Below, piece after piece: positions 26,301 through 32,764 of a stretch of DNA of 64,000 bases (its first letter is position 1; each line of letters begins with the position of its first letter). The position numbers were made by a program, and so were the translations under genes. Below the pieces are notes generated by a model that was not told the origin of the DNA, did not search any database, and worked only from the letters and a program-made list of their open reading frames with translations. This DNA is from Gemmobacter megaterium (GTDB lineage Bacteria > Pseudomonadota > Alphaproteobacteria > Rhodobacterales > Rhodobacteraceae). The stretch spans positions 33,259 to 97,258 of the forward strand of contig NZ_FTOT01000008.1 of NCBI RefSeq assembly GCF_900156815.1, read 5' to 3'.

Positions 26301-28963
26301 GCATCGACCTTTTTGCGGTCGAATGTCTCCATGACGGTTTCGCCGGTCTCCCGGTTGCGAATGACCCAGCTTGCGCCCGGCCCGGCCTGCTCATCGGTCA
26401 AGGATTGCTTGACGGTTGCAGGCTTGGGCAAAGGCGCCACCCGGTCCAGTTCCTGCAAGGCACCGCGCATCCGTGCGGCGATGGTGTCGCGGTCCATGCC
26501 ATCGGTGTCGATTGTATAGTCCAGATCGCTGCGACCATTGGGGGTCGCCCGGATCACAATCTTGTTCGGGCGGATCAGAACATCGCGCCCCTCAAGCGTT
26601 GTGTCGTCGCTGCTGCGGCCAGAGGCCACGCCCAGAACGCGCCCCCATTCCCGGCGCCGCCGCTCTTTTGCCGCCATGTCGGCTTCCGTGACCGACTTGC
26701 CGCCAAGCATATCGGGCTGGACACGCTGCTCCGGTGGCGTGCGGATCGGCTCGACAGTCGGGCGCGGGCGGGTCGGCGCGGCCTCTGGCTCGGTGCCGGG
26801 ATCGGTGATCTCCCCGGTGTCCTGGTCAAACTGCGGGGCCGTCTCCGCGATTTTGCCCAAGGCGTCGTATTTGCGCTTCATCGGCCCAGTCCAGCCGCCT
26901 TCGCGCGCACGATCTTCCATCTGGCGCATCTGCCTGATCGCTTCATCAGGCGTGACAGGCTGCTTTGGCTTCTTTTCCTTGGGCGGCTTGACCTTGCCCA
27001 ATGCCTGTTGGGACAGTGCCTCGGTTTCCGGCGCGGCGGGCAGGGTTTCCTGCGTTGGCGACGGCATGGGCGTGGATTGCGCCGGTGCGGGCTTGGCTTC
27101 CGATTCAGCGGCTGGTTGTTGCGCGGTCGGCTGTTCCTGATCCTTCGGCTTGCTCTTGGTGGCCTGTTCCGCGGCCTTGTCCATGTCAGCCGCCTGACGG
27201 CGCGCAGTATCGAATGCCACCGGGTCGAGGTCGATTTCGACGCCATCAACGCGGATCACTACATTACCGTCCGGTGTTTCGCGCTGGAATACCACATCGC
27301 GGACGAGCCCGGCCTCGTCGTCATAGACACGAACGGCCCCGCCGGGCTTCTGGTCAGGGAACATCTGTGGTGCCGGAACCGGCTCCGGTTGGGGCGTCAG
27401 ATCAGGTGCGAGGCGCGCCGCAGCCTCGATGGGTCCGGCAGGAGGGATTTCGTCGACCGCCGCGCCCACACCGGAGGGAGAACTCACCGGAGGGGAATCG
27501 GGCGCGGCGGTCTGCCCCCCGGCGCTGCCATCGCCGGGGTATGCGGATTGCGGGCGGAAACCTGCTGGCTGGGATGCTGGTGGGGTTCCATCAGGGGCGG
27601 AAGCGCCATCTGCGAAGACCGTTCCTCCATCAACCGGCGATGGAAGCTCCAACATCGGTGCCGGAAGGGCCAGCATCGGTGTGGGGGCTTCCGGCTCCGG
27701 CTGAGGCTCCTGCTGCGGACGGCGGGCGCCAAGCGCGCCCATGGGTCCACCGGCCAAAGCACCCGCAGCGGCAGCCTCGATCGCGCCTTCGGTCGGGTTC
27801 AAGCTGGTCCCGGCACCTCGGTTGATCCCGATCCGGGCGCCAGTGCTTTCCAGACCTTCTTGCAAGCCTTCCTCGGTCGCGCCAACGGCAACACCTCGGG
27901 CGACGTTCCCGGCAAGACTCTTTCCGGCAAGGCTTTGCGGCAGACCCTTGGCCACAAGCCCGCCGGTAATGGCGCCACCGGCGCCGCCGATCATAGCCTG
28001 AATGTCACCTGCGGCGTCCATGGCGCGGCGCCGGGTCTCTTGATAGGCCGCATTCGGGTCCATGCCCTGCGCGGTCAATTCGCGGAACACATCAGACTGC
28101 CGGGCTAGTTCCGGCGTGCCGTCCTCGCCCTTGGCCTTCCACAGATCGTCAATGACCTGCGCGGCGGTTTCACGGCCTTCTCCGCCCGCCATCGCCCCGC
28201 CGACACTGGCTGCGGCAAGGCTGCTGCCACGAGTAGCAATGGCCGTGGCGACGACAGGGGCAAGGCTTCCAAGCCCCTCTGCGCTGACCTGTGCCAGACC
28301 GCGCCAGGAGAAGTCCTCCGGCGCCTTCCATGTCGATGGATCAAGCGGGTCACCTGTCGGCAAGGTCTTTTCCGAGGCTGCCCGCGCCTCTGGCGAAACC
28401 GCCGACAGGATGCCCTCGCCAGCACCCTTCACGGCTTTGCTCGCGGGGTCGGTGAGGCGGGTTGCGACAGCCCCCAAAGGCTCCTGTCGGCCAGTCGCGG
28501 CTTGAATGATCCGCTGCGCAGGATCGGAATTCAGGGCACGGTCGGCCAGGTTTCCGGCGTAGTCGATGGCCCCGCCAACGCCGCGCACTGCGGCACCAAG
28601 CGCCCCGGCGCCAAGGTCTTTGACCAGCGATGGGCCATCTTTGGCGGTCGCGGCCTTTGGCTGTGGATCAAGCTCGTCCGCGATGCGATAGGCCACATCC
28701 AATAGATCGTCGCCGCCCCGCTCACGAAGCACGTCCTCGATCCCGCGCCCGGCTTTCACCTGTGCCGCCATCTCGGCAGCGAGGGCTTCTGCGCGCGCCT
28801 CGCTGCGATCCTTGTCAGTGGACAACACAGCCAGAATGGCGTTGGCAGGGATCCGATGCTTCGCAGCGATCCGGTTCAGCGATACTTTCGGATCTGCATC
28901 AGCACTCTGGCGCTTGGCGCCCAGTGGTTGCACCAAGTCGCCAGCAAAGATGTTTCCTGCCAT
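14312..28963 (-). CDS. Giant 4883-residue polyvalent virion protein (PLxRFG family)
   Basis: Uninterrupted 14.65 kb gene. Approximate layout: residues 1-420 helical with Gly/Ala-rich membrane-active segments; 420-720 Pro-rich linker; 965-1088 an inorganic-pyrophosphatase-like domain (DGDHVDFYMGP); ~1210-1310 a GNAT-like domain (RQGVSTALHDKA); ~1840-2110 an N6-adenine methylase (EPGMGVGGF at ~1948, NPPF at ~2008); ~2650-3330 an SF2 helicase (Walker A VGAGKT ~2696, VDEAH ~2888, QRNGRGIRQ ~3243); ~3778 a zincin motif HEIVH; ~4189 PLARFG, the PLxRFG signature; then long helices with hydrophobic stretches near 4388 and 4610. This is the polyvalent-protein architecture described for phage proteins delivered with the DNA. 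It lies last in the ejection-protein run, so delivery into the cell and protection of incoming DNA are the likely role. The activity of each domain is inferred. Confidence 0.93.
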   Translation of the reverse strand: MAGNIFAGDLVQPLGAKRQSADADPKVSLNRIAAKHRIPANAILAVLSTDKDRSEARAEALAAEMAAQVKAGRGIEDVLRERGGDDLLDVAYRIADELDPQPKAATAKDGPSLVKDLGAGALGAAVRGVGGAIDYAGNLADRALNSDPAQRIIQAATGRQEPLGAVATRLTDPASKAVKGAGEGILSAVSPEARAASEKTLPTGDPLDPSTWKAPEDFSWRGLAQVSAEGLGSLAPVVATAIATRGSSLAAASVGGAMAGGEGRETAAQVIDDLWKAKGEDGTPELARQSDVFRELTAQGMDPNAAYQETRRRAMDAAGDIQAMIGGAGGAITGGLVAKGLPQSLAGKSLAGNVARGVAVGATEEGLQEGLESTGARIGINRGAGTSLNPTEGAIEAAAAGALAGGPMGALGARRPQQEPQPEPEAPTPMLALPAPMLELPSPVDGGTVFADGASAPDGTPPASQPAGFRPQSAYPGDGSAGGQTAAPDSPPVSSPSGVGAAVDEIPPAGPIEAAARLAPDLTPQPEPVPAPQMFPDQKPGGAVRVYDDEAGLVRDVVFQRETPDGNVVIRVDGVEIDLDPVAFDTARRQAADMDKAAEQATKSKPKDQEQPTAQQPAAESEAKPAPAQSTPMPSPTQETLPAAPETEALSQQALGKVKPPKEKKPKQPVTPDEAIRQMRQMEDRAREGGWTGPMKRKYDALGKIAETAPQFDQDTGEITDPGTEPEAAPTRPRPTVEPIRTPPEQRVQPDMLGGKSVTEADMAAKERRRREWGRVLGVASGRSSDDTTLEGRDVLIRPNKIVIRATPNGRSDLDYTIDTDGMDRDTIAARMRGALQELDRVAPLPKPATVKQSLTDEQAGPGASWVIRNRETGETVMETFDRKKVDALNTAKYEAVPAREHLESLNRKPTTVADSKPAQGDPQTALPPTNEPQKPVPTREQFEAAAAETNPDPTPAQKEAENYKTAKIDWQGMRLSIENAKGSERKGTSPDGTEWKVTMPAEYGRILRTTGADGDHVDFYMGPNTASESVWVVDQIDPDSGTFDEHKVMLGFDTPADAKATYQAGFSDGRGAARIGGIRKMALPEFKAWLDSGETDTPVSGKAKAGGKISPPPASSESISPVIENIREKAAVLRGVPKDQPPAVSGVSLKWDDKEGGFIFSRKHADKVRDAVMPKPAPKEGTPGVLILNSLQTGKTRIVDTGPSQPRRPGAADVKVENEGEHSVAFRLGDAAMIAFPDAASKTLQADVTEVREDMQRQGVSTALHDKAIEYAAERGWRFLSGYELTEDGRAFYDGLKRKGYDVRLVDLPNGERAYEVRRPEAKPLDGEIITPQDDADVRQAGAKVAGIDLQAAPTPTRAPWWDNADKAMRDAILKEAGPKAEREYRQGMAWDGLSDDGKRALTDAFGRLYRAGTLENTGTIEAPSYQIAGQKPAVGLGDLLSGYERTRDAFGEPTTDQARVTDDGYVVKRQVNRTTITDPKGRQIFAGTHNVDEAKIESVIADARKPEQAARRETPVGSKASDAPVPISPQPTGPRRFDWWWTNNRDQRREALKNAGLDTTVSTGLTSGEVADRLTGEQMETLRTAIFGPESAGAQRRKPASGILSALSEDKQKRADELKARLAAKARNQTSSGLDPEYITLGAELVGLYIEAGTKRFGQMLRDFAESTGLTMREAQAPMRAAYNHVRDTMDLDGQDVSDMDDAKAVLDEVRRAMAEAEASQSKVHSEPESRNVGVDAEPENRRDDNRNNASDDRPSPQEGAGDLQAGTGQAGSLRSDDRTAGRPGNRVAERTGERSGPRRDGQRSGDGSGPGNGTGGRGPVNHVIEPGGLELARGEKTRARESIAAIRTLRTIQQEGRPATAEERATLAKYGGAGTLAGTLPRSDGTIRFPDLAAEIETMTTPEERATLSRTSQYAFYTAESALRSMWTLAQQLGFTGGRVYEPGMGVGGFAGTMPGSLNATYTGLELDHITAQIAAALYPRHNIKNGDFIKEKLPQGFYDLVIGNPPFAGTQIKADPDYPQGFFIHDYFFAKSLDAVRPGGVLMFITSAGTMNKMDSKARDYLADRADLVGAIRLPNTAFKENGTEVTTDIIVLRKRVDSEAEANPAWRQSEVIDLPGSDGTTGQAAVNRYFIENPDMILGEQGLYDTLTAGARVGVRPRPNADLRADLKSVLSQFPSNIMSAPPESVKLDALDADHAETKPGSFYLKDGALWLFDGNTGRKVEPRSRENTKGMPKAAMEAVKALIPIKNALRDVYAADVDGKDASAARKALNDSYDAYVKERGPIGLQHRRTQRPSIVEQESARQQAENDARAAGEPFDIGSFDAGPMIEAGASMAEIARARQEARQAPGYREGTFAPEAMDDKIIVTRPNIDPFMDDPESYRLLAIEKYDEKTDTAQKTRVFTENAVRVSSRPQINSPEDALLHLLGETGRVDPGRIAALSNSTSERVISELEGKIFQNPRTREWETRARYLSGNVVVKLEEAEREARANPEYQPNVDALRAVQPAPVAAQDISVPLGAHWFPTSIYPDFAEALGLELQVEFKPRLGIWLVNGTTTGAKATSEFGTEDRPFGELMGLVMANKKVEVRRTRRNQDGSTDSWVDEEATQAATDKANELQTRFRDWFWSDPARTAEMETLYNRTFNAEVAPKYDGEYLTTPGIHSDWSWRPHQTAVIARILQSGDTYMAHTVGAGKTSAMIGAGMEAKRLGLARKPWYTVPNHMLIQFATEFYQQYPLAKVLVADEKRFHTSRRKQFVADAALGDYDAVIITHSAFQLIPASEASKKAAVEGMLQDVRDVLEGLSGGQFGEDAGMERSVLGALHSMAATLGVDVKGITSGETKTRKKIEALLEAAEQRIARQTSDKGKDAVFDFDETGADMLFVDEAHLFRKLSFATSLGSIKGVDPQGSQQSMDLFIKTRSLAQRNPGRSLVLASGTPITNTMAELYSISRYLQPQALDDRNISAFDSWAATFGTTENALEQAPDGGYKLVTRFAKFVNTPELSLMVRQVMDVVSSKDLEQYVTRPALKDGKRNLIVVEASPELKAYQQQLGARMRMIENRKGPVKKGDDILLSVINDGRLAAIDMRLVDPSAGENNSKLERMINNIYRRWKEGADAPLYGVKKEGGYTDEPLMRGPTTQMVFSTLGVNPSKHNPSFSVHRFIKAQLVAMGVPADEIILAENLTSDARKQRAFNDMNEGKKRILIGSKTLFTGVNAQRRITAIHNLDPLWFPADDEQRNGRGIRQGNMNREIEILDYSAKGTYDATMWQMMARKAGFIEGFFRGDPNVRDMEDLGEASQYEQAKAMSTADPRVLELTELRAERDKLQRRAGAAVRERQQMEAKARGLGRAIAMDREELTFWQPQAAKVQDLSGDAFEARMGGKTYTERKEFGADLISAAEDALAGTGFRHQDKVGTVSGFPLHIEVSHAMNAVTYYIALPRDNEVMVGWSEDPVGMARKVEGALSKIEATPRRIEADIARRERERADVMEGLAKLKGFADQDKLNELAEKVDALEGALLAENAPDEAKESRFDDQEPAARLTGDELGPWEDMLDLQRKARAWYRDNLQGRKVTNTSTGWEVSFTRAAAGKIGGKPLDYLLRAVPALEQIVASAEKTGESEDRFGRAHVRKIHYFQAQVSVAGRQEPIHIVIREMDNGRMFYDLNLGGNIGAPAQGQMDARETRVEPELQIGADTLNLQLAPPKINAAAVPVDSLRDIARMAEAEVAAAGLAGKVTPRVVRGLLGASGVPIQGRQRGALIELNPAARDARGVMRHEIVHALRDPDLWGQPYGLFTAEEWRALVRAARVDADLMARVERAYGDKVTSVQIEEAVAEMYREWATARDAAGPLARIFNKVRGFLQAIASGLRGQGFVSPALVMERIAGGTVGGRGPDGPGAGRMDDREMRDALMRSGAKAKGLIGSHHWKEPGAFVSSILTDAMVGKGRDGEYNLLSLVPGRPLFMELGKRLVSARAYLRTKEEMDALRNAWHGRADAVAQEWLDLRRKDPRANDDMMDLMHRATLAGVDPSKPLPSDHVWLQRAREELSRRGDSAEAWARATLEAAARKAEAHMELKRAYDALPEPFKAMYGKVLAEYTAIADDFDKAVMENLQNATRIGLKRAERAFHKEARRIQDEGLTGQEKTDALAEAQAKLDAVKARGGFAARARLTALRKMFEQNRMKGPYVPLARFGDYFVTVRNEQGEVMSFSRFERESQQQAFVREQEALHPGRVQHGLVSNKGALRSQVDPTFVADVEKVLAESGANFEVMDAVWQRWLETLPDSSIRTSKVHRKGRAGYNRDAYRAFGKHMFHGAHQLARLKYGILLEDHMDEAELEARKSDNPNRMGAVVREMQRRHDFTMEPLTSAWAAGLTNLAFIWYLGATPAAAVANLTQTTVVGIPLMATRFRKAGVSGVSAELARALRDFSKGRGANWRETWSAANAEGLAQDERDALNEAYRRGTIDKTQAHDLAAVAETGVEYSAVRERVMRKIGWMFHHAERLNREVTFLAGYRLAKADGLSGLAAIDAAADMTWEVHFDYQSSSRPRAMQGDLARIVTSMKNFVVNMLWRLFRDTHQSLHGASKQERAEARSQLIGITLSMMAHAGIRGTWGYGLLMMLLGAFFPGGGDDAEEWLQDALLMEGDTPGVAAWNYAMGMAMSGVPGRVLGADLTERVGMPNLWFRGDDRDLEGQDLYDAHMRELLGPVAGIPLGFYRGLDYIGDGDWWRGIEAAVPKAVRDLMKAGRFSTEGAITRNGDPLIEDVSPYQAIMQASGFTPAQLAERYRINNRLRNVERRITDERKSLHREAGDALRSGQPIPEGVIDAIRDFNMRYPEYPITSDTLRQSMLGRIRASERNEFGVSLNPKLNDRIRSERAPAIFN

Positions 28964-28996
28964 AGAACGGCCCCCTTACGGTTCGGTCTATGGCTG

Positions 28997-29009
28997 TCAC
29001 ATCCTATGG
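28997..29009 (-). promoter_or_regulatory. Variant of the 13-bp late motif
   Basis: Read leftward it is CCATAGGATGTGA, matching the capsid-gene motif at 10 of 13 positions, 33 bases before the giant gene's ATG. A second CATAG (in CATAGACCGAACC) lies about 10 bases closer to the gene and resembles CATAGCCGAACC in the gap before the tail-fibre gene at 34.5 kb. Confidence 0.42.
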
Positions 29010-29059
29010 CAGCCTGTTCCCCTCCTGATACCGTATGATGGCCCCCGCCGACAAGCGCG

Positions 29060-31075
29060 TCAGTTCTTTCGAAGCAAGGGGGGTGGGTCCGATGCTGCGG
29101 ATTGCCCGGCGCTCGGGAAGGCGCGGCGGGCTTCTTCGAGTGCAATATCGAAGGTGATCGGGGACTGCTGTCCGGGAAGGACATTCTTGCCTGCCTGCTC
29201 GAAAATCATCTTCGCCACATCGAAGATGCGCTTTTCGCGATCCTTCTCAGCCGCCTTCGCATCATCACGCGCTGCCTTTTTCGCTCCAAGCGCGGCCTCG
29301 TTGGCGGATTTGATCCTGGCTGCCGTCTCGGTGAAGGCATTGAGGGGATCGGCGGCAGACAAGCCAACCATGTATAGCTGGTTCGGATCGTCATAGACAC
29401 GTTCGTAGGTATCGCCCGTAGCCTCGTTGCGGAAGGTGATGACCGCGCCATTCACTGCCCCGGCCTCATCCATGGTAAACCGCGATTGCTCAGGCACGAT
29501 GGTCGTTCCATCGTTGTAGTAGCCCAGCCGATTGTAGGCCGCGATGAAGTGTCTGCCAAAGGTCTCCATGTCCTGCTCGCCTGCGGCGACGACCATATGG
29601 ACATAATCCTTCATCGCGCGCTTGGTCTCGGCGGTCTGCATGAACTCCTGAAACTTCACCGCGCGGTCGATGTCGCCGTTCCTGACCATCGCCTCGATCA
29701 GCTTGGGTACGACAGTGGTTGTGTACCGATCCATTGCAGAGGTTGCCGCGCGGTCTCGCTGCTGGGACGACAACGGCTTGCGGTCGGACGCGCCGAGAGG
29801 GGCGCCGCCTGCCTTTTGCGCCTCCTCGACTGCGATTGCGGCGGCTGGCCCTACAGCCTGAGCCGCTTGTGCAACTTCCTTCTGCCTGGCTGCTTCGACG
29901 GTCGGACCAAGGCGCGCGCCCGGTGTCGCCGTGTCATTGGGTAGGCTGGCCGGTGGCGCGGGTCGTGCACCCAGGGGTGCATCTGGTGCAGGGGGCGAGG
30001 ATCCGGCCAACTGATCAATCACACTGCCCGGCCCGAACGGAGCATCCTTGACCAACGGGACTTCTTTTCCGGTCGCGTAGCGCACCAAGGGGTTGATTGC
30101 ACGATTTACCGCATTGGCGGCGCCACCCAGCATGGGCTCGATCACCCCCTTGTCCACGGCCTCGTTTACGCCACCGACGACAGCCCCAGCCACACGCGGC
30201 GCTCGAGTGACAAGCTCCGCAGCATCACCCATCATCCCGCCATCTTGCCCGAACTGATGATCATAGTTCGGCTGCATGGCCTTGGCCCAGGCATCAGCGC
30301 CCGGCTTCAAGGCCGCCTTAACACGGGCACCAAGGCTTGGCCTCTGTTCCGGCATCGGCTGAACGCCTGGATCAATCTGGCGATCCGGCGGAATGAAGCG
30401 GGCGCCGACCGGGCCTTGCTGATGGAGCTCATCGGCGATTGCGGCGGAAGGCGCAGGTGCGACCAATGTTCCGTCCTGAAGGCGCGGCAGGCCAGAAACG
30501 GGGTCATGTCCGGTTTGCGAAGGCGGTACCGGAGGCAGGGTACCGGCGCCAATCTGCCCGCCCATCACATCGGAACCTGCACCTCCGGCAAGCGTGTCGG
30601 CATCCGCACCGCCAGCCTGTGTCTGCTTTTTCGCCCCAAGGCTTTCCAAGGGCACGGCACGAACAAACGCATCAGCCGCGCGCGTCGGTGCGCCAACCAT
30701 AGGGAGATTTGAAGCCACGCCAGCGACCGCAGCCCCGGCCTCCGGGGTGCCGGATTTCGCCGCAGGTGGGCGGGCACCGAGGGACGCGGGCGCCTCTGGC
30801 TCCGCCATGCCTTCCTGCATGATACGGCGATACTCTTCCTCATTGGCGGCCTGTCGCCGCGCTGAGTCCAGCGTCAGCTTGTCGGCATCGAGACGCACAC
30901 GGCGCCCTTGCATGTCCAGGCCGTGGGCCTCGGCAGCACGTCCTTCCCGGCTTTCGAGGATCTGATCCATGCGCTTTTGACGCTCGATCTGGTGCTTCCG
31001 ATCCTCGCGGCCATCACGGTACTCACGGCCCTTGAAGAACCCATCGACAAACGCCGAAAATCCATATGTGCTCAT
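29060..31075 (-). CDS. Internal virion (ejection) protein
   Basis: 671 residues from the ATG at 31075, which overlaps the lysozyme stop (ATGA). The frame extends upstream but without a ribosome site. A charged N-terminal helix (EYRDGREDRKHQIERQKRMDQ) leads into a long low-complexity Pro/Gly/Ala region with five LGA(R/K) motifs, then a helical C-terminal third. Low complexity, length and position between the virion lysozyme and the giant protein fit a podovirus core/ejection protein of the T7 gp15/gp16 kind. No enzymatic motif seen. Confidence 0.7.
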   Translation of the reverse strand: MSTYGFSAFVDGFFKGREYRDGREDRKHQIERQKRMDQILESREGRAAEAHGLDMQGRRVRLDADKLTLDSARRQAANEEEYRRIMQEGMAEPEAPASLGARPPAAKSGTPEAGAAVAGVASNLPMVGAPTRAADAFVRAVPLESLGAKKQTQAGGADADTLAGGAGSDVMGGQIGAGTLPPVPPSQTGHDPVSGLPRLQDGTLVAPAPSAAIADELHQQGPVGARFIPPDRQIDPGVQPMPEQRPSLGARVKAALKPGADAWAKAMQPNYDHQFGQDGGMMGDAAELVTRAPRVAGAVVGGVNEAVDKGVIEPMLGGAANAVNRAINPLVRYATGKEVPLVKDAPFGPGSVIDQLAGSSPPAPDAPLGARPAPPASLPNDTATPGARLGPTVEAARQKEVAQAAQAVGPAAAIAVEEAQKAGGAPLGASDRKPLSSQQRDRAATSAMDRYTTTVVPKLIEAMVRNGDIDRAVKFQEFMQTAETKRAMKDYVHMVVAAGEQDMETFGRHFIAAYNRLGYYNDGTTIVPEQSRFTMDEAGAVNGAVITFRNEATGDTYERVYDDPNQLYMVGLSAADPLNAFTETAARIKSANEAALGAKKAARDDAKAAEKDREKRIFDVAKMIFEQAGKNVLPGQQSPITFDIALEEARRAFPSAGQSAASDPPPLLRKN

Positions 31076-31800
31076 TGCGGCTGGCCTCCGATTGCGCCTA
31101 GCGCCCGCGGGCCGAACGATCCGCCGCCGGCCTCGAACTGTGCGATTGCCTGATCCAGGTGCGAATCCGGCACATGTTTGAACCCTTCCCATTCCGCGCG
31201 CATGGCAATGCGTTTCGCAGCCGGGCTCCGGGCTGATGACAAGCGCTTGCGGGCCAGATGCTCTGCGATTGCCGTCTGTGTCTGTGGGCTGAATACGGTA
31301 TCGCCAGACAGACCCATCTCAGTCGCCGCATTGCGCAGGGTGGTGCCGACGATCTGATACCGGCCCATGGGGGTGGCAACACGCCCGACCTTGCCTTTCA
31401 CCCATTGGCCATATTCGCCGTTCGGGTCCGCGAAATCTCCAAGCTGCGCCAGTGTCATCCTCGACACGTCGATTCCATGGAATCGCCCGCCATTCTGCGA
31501 ATGCCCAAACAGGGTGGAGAAGCTGCCGCCACCTTCAGTCTGGTCGATCAGGCCAAGCAGTGTTCCATCGCCATTGACTGGCGTGCGCGGCGCGGCGCCA
31601 AGGGTATCGGCGCCAGCACTGCCCATCATGTTGCCCATACCGCCGCCGCCGCTGAGCAGTTCGGTGTCGGGACGTGCGCCAAGGGCGGTGATAAGCCGGT
31701 CTTGGCGTTCGGCGTCGGCCAGCCGTTCGGCCCGATCCTTTCGCTTTATCCGCGCGCTTGCAAATCCTTCGGCAAAGGCACCGAGACCTGCGAGGCTCAC
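31072..31800 (-). CDS. Virion-associated lysozyme-like muramidase
   Basis: 242 residues, GTG start overlapping the previous stop. After a linker with one LGARP motif, residues ~80-210 form a lysozyme-like domain: LLGLIDQTEGGG with the probable catalytic Glu89, GRYQIVGTTL and DTVFSPQTQTAIAEHL, as in phage muramidases. Unlike the endolysin it is encoded among the internal virion proteins, so it likely opens the wall locally during DNA entry. Confidence 0.78.
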   Translation of the reverse strand: MSLAGLGAFAEGFASARIKRKDRAERLADAERQDRLITALGARPDTELLSGGGGMGNMMGSAGADTLGAAPRTPVNGDGTLLGLIDQTEGGGSFSTLFGHSQNGGRFHGIDVSRMTLAQLGDFADPNGEYGQWVKGKVGRVATPMGRYQIVGTTLRNAATEMGLSGDTVFSPQTQTAIAEHLARKRLSSARSPAAKRIAMRAEWEGFKHVPDSHLDQAIAQFEAGGGSFGPRALGAIGGQPQ

Positions 31801-32756
31801 GCTGCGGCCCTCGCCTCGGACGGGCGGCGCTTGGCCCCAAGAGTCTGGGTCAGCTTCTCCACCTTGGCATCAAGCTGTCGAACCGCGCCCATCGTCACGC
31901 CCATCATCGTGATCGGGTCAATGGCCGTGCCATCGCCCTTGCCAGTGGCAGCGGCGAAGTCTTCGGCATAGGGGCCCACATGGGTTCCACCGTCTCCGGC
32001 ACCCTCGTTATAGGTCCATTTCTCCACCGGCATCTTGCGGATCGCCCCGAGCGAGTCGAATGCCTGCTTGTCGTGCTTGATTTCCTTCGACGATGGGATG
32101 AATGCGCCCGCCAATGTCCCCAGCGCGCCGAGAACACCGCCGATGCCCTGCTGATTGGCCTGCCATGCCTGCATTCGGTTCTGATGGTCCTGATTCAAGA
32201 TATTGGCCTGCTGCCCATACCCACTCATGGCGCCGGAGAACCCGGCCTGTGAGGCGCCGTTCGACAGCCCCATCGAGGTTGCCGGGTTCACGGCGAGCCC
32301 GGACCCCATGTTGATGGCATTGGCGCGCTTTGCTTCCGCCTCCTGCATGACATTGCGGCGCGCGGTATTGGCGGCGCCGGCCGATGCCAGCGCAACCGCA
32401 TTGCCCTGCGTGCGCGAAGCTTCTGCGAACCGGCCAGAATCCGGGGACACACCCATGGCCATCGCGGCTCGGCGCTGCTGGTCCTGCGCTTGCGACGATG
32501 CAAGCTGGACATCGGCCACCGATTCCCGCGCGGCCTGTTGCTGTCGGGCCGGGCTGTCCCAAGTCTGGGCTTCCGCAATGTACTGATCTTGCAATGGAAC
32601 AAAGACACGCTGCTGGCGCGTCCGGTCCTCATCGGCCCAACGATTGGTGGTCGTGGCCTGTTGCTGCATCCAGGCCAGCATTTCGCGGCCCGTTTCAGCC
32701 GACATCTTGGCCGCGATACCCATATTCGGATCTTGAGCTGGCGCACTTCCACCCAT
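31797..32756 (-). CDS. Internal virion protein with C-terminal S74 intramolecular chaperone domain
   Basis: 319 residues. Residues 1-220 are Ala/Gln/Asn-rich helix (QQQATTTNRWADEDR, QAQDQQRRAAMAMG). A hydrophobic glycine stretch (GIGGVLGALGTLAGAF) precedes an S74-type domain at ~227-310: SSKEIKHDKQAFDSLG, VEKWTYNEG, HVGPYAEDF and a closing AVRQLDAKVEKL helix. S74 domains normally trimerise and self-cleave at their first Ser on tail spikes; finding one on an internal-type protein is uncommon. One LGAKRR motif lies at the C-terminus. Confidence 0.75.
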   Translation of the reverse strand: MGGSAPAQDPNMGIAAKMSAETGREMLAWMQQQATTTNRWADEDRTRQQRVFVPLQDQYIAEAQTWDSPARQQQAARESVADVQLASSQAQDQQRRAAMAMGVSPDSGRFAEASRTQGNAVALASAGAANTARRNVMQEAEAKRANAINMGSGLAVNPATSMGLSNGASQAGFSGAMSGYGQQANILNQDHQNRMQAWQANQQGIGGVLGALGTLAGAFIPSSKEIKHDKQAFDSLGAIRKMPVEKWTYNEGAGDGGTHVGPYAEDFAAATGKGDGTAIDPITMMGVTMGAVRQLDAKVEKLTQTLGAKRRPSEARAAA

Positions 32757-32764
32757 GGCTTACC

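Noticed and set aside
24434..28108. 1224-codon plus-strand frame opposite the giant gene
   Set aside because: GC-rich antisense shadow. The minus frame has coherent domains; the plus frame has none and lacks a ribosome site.
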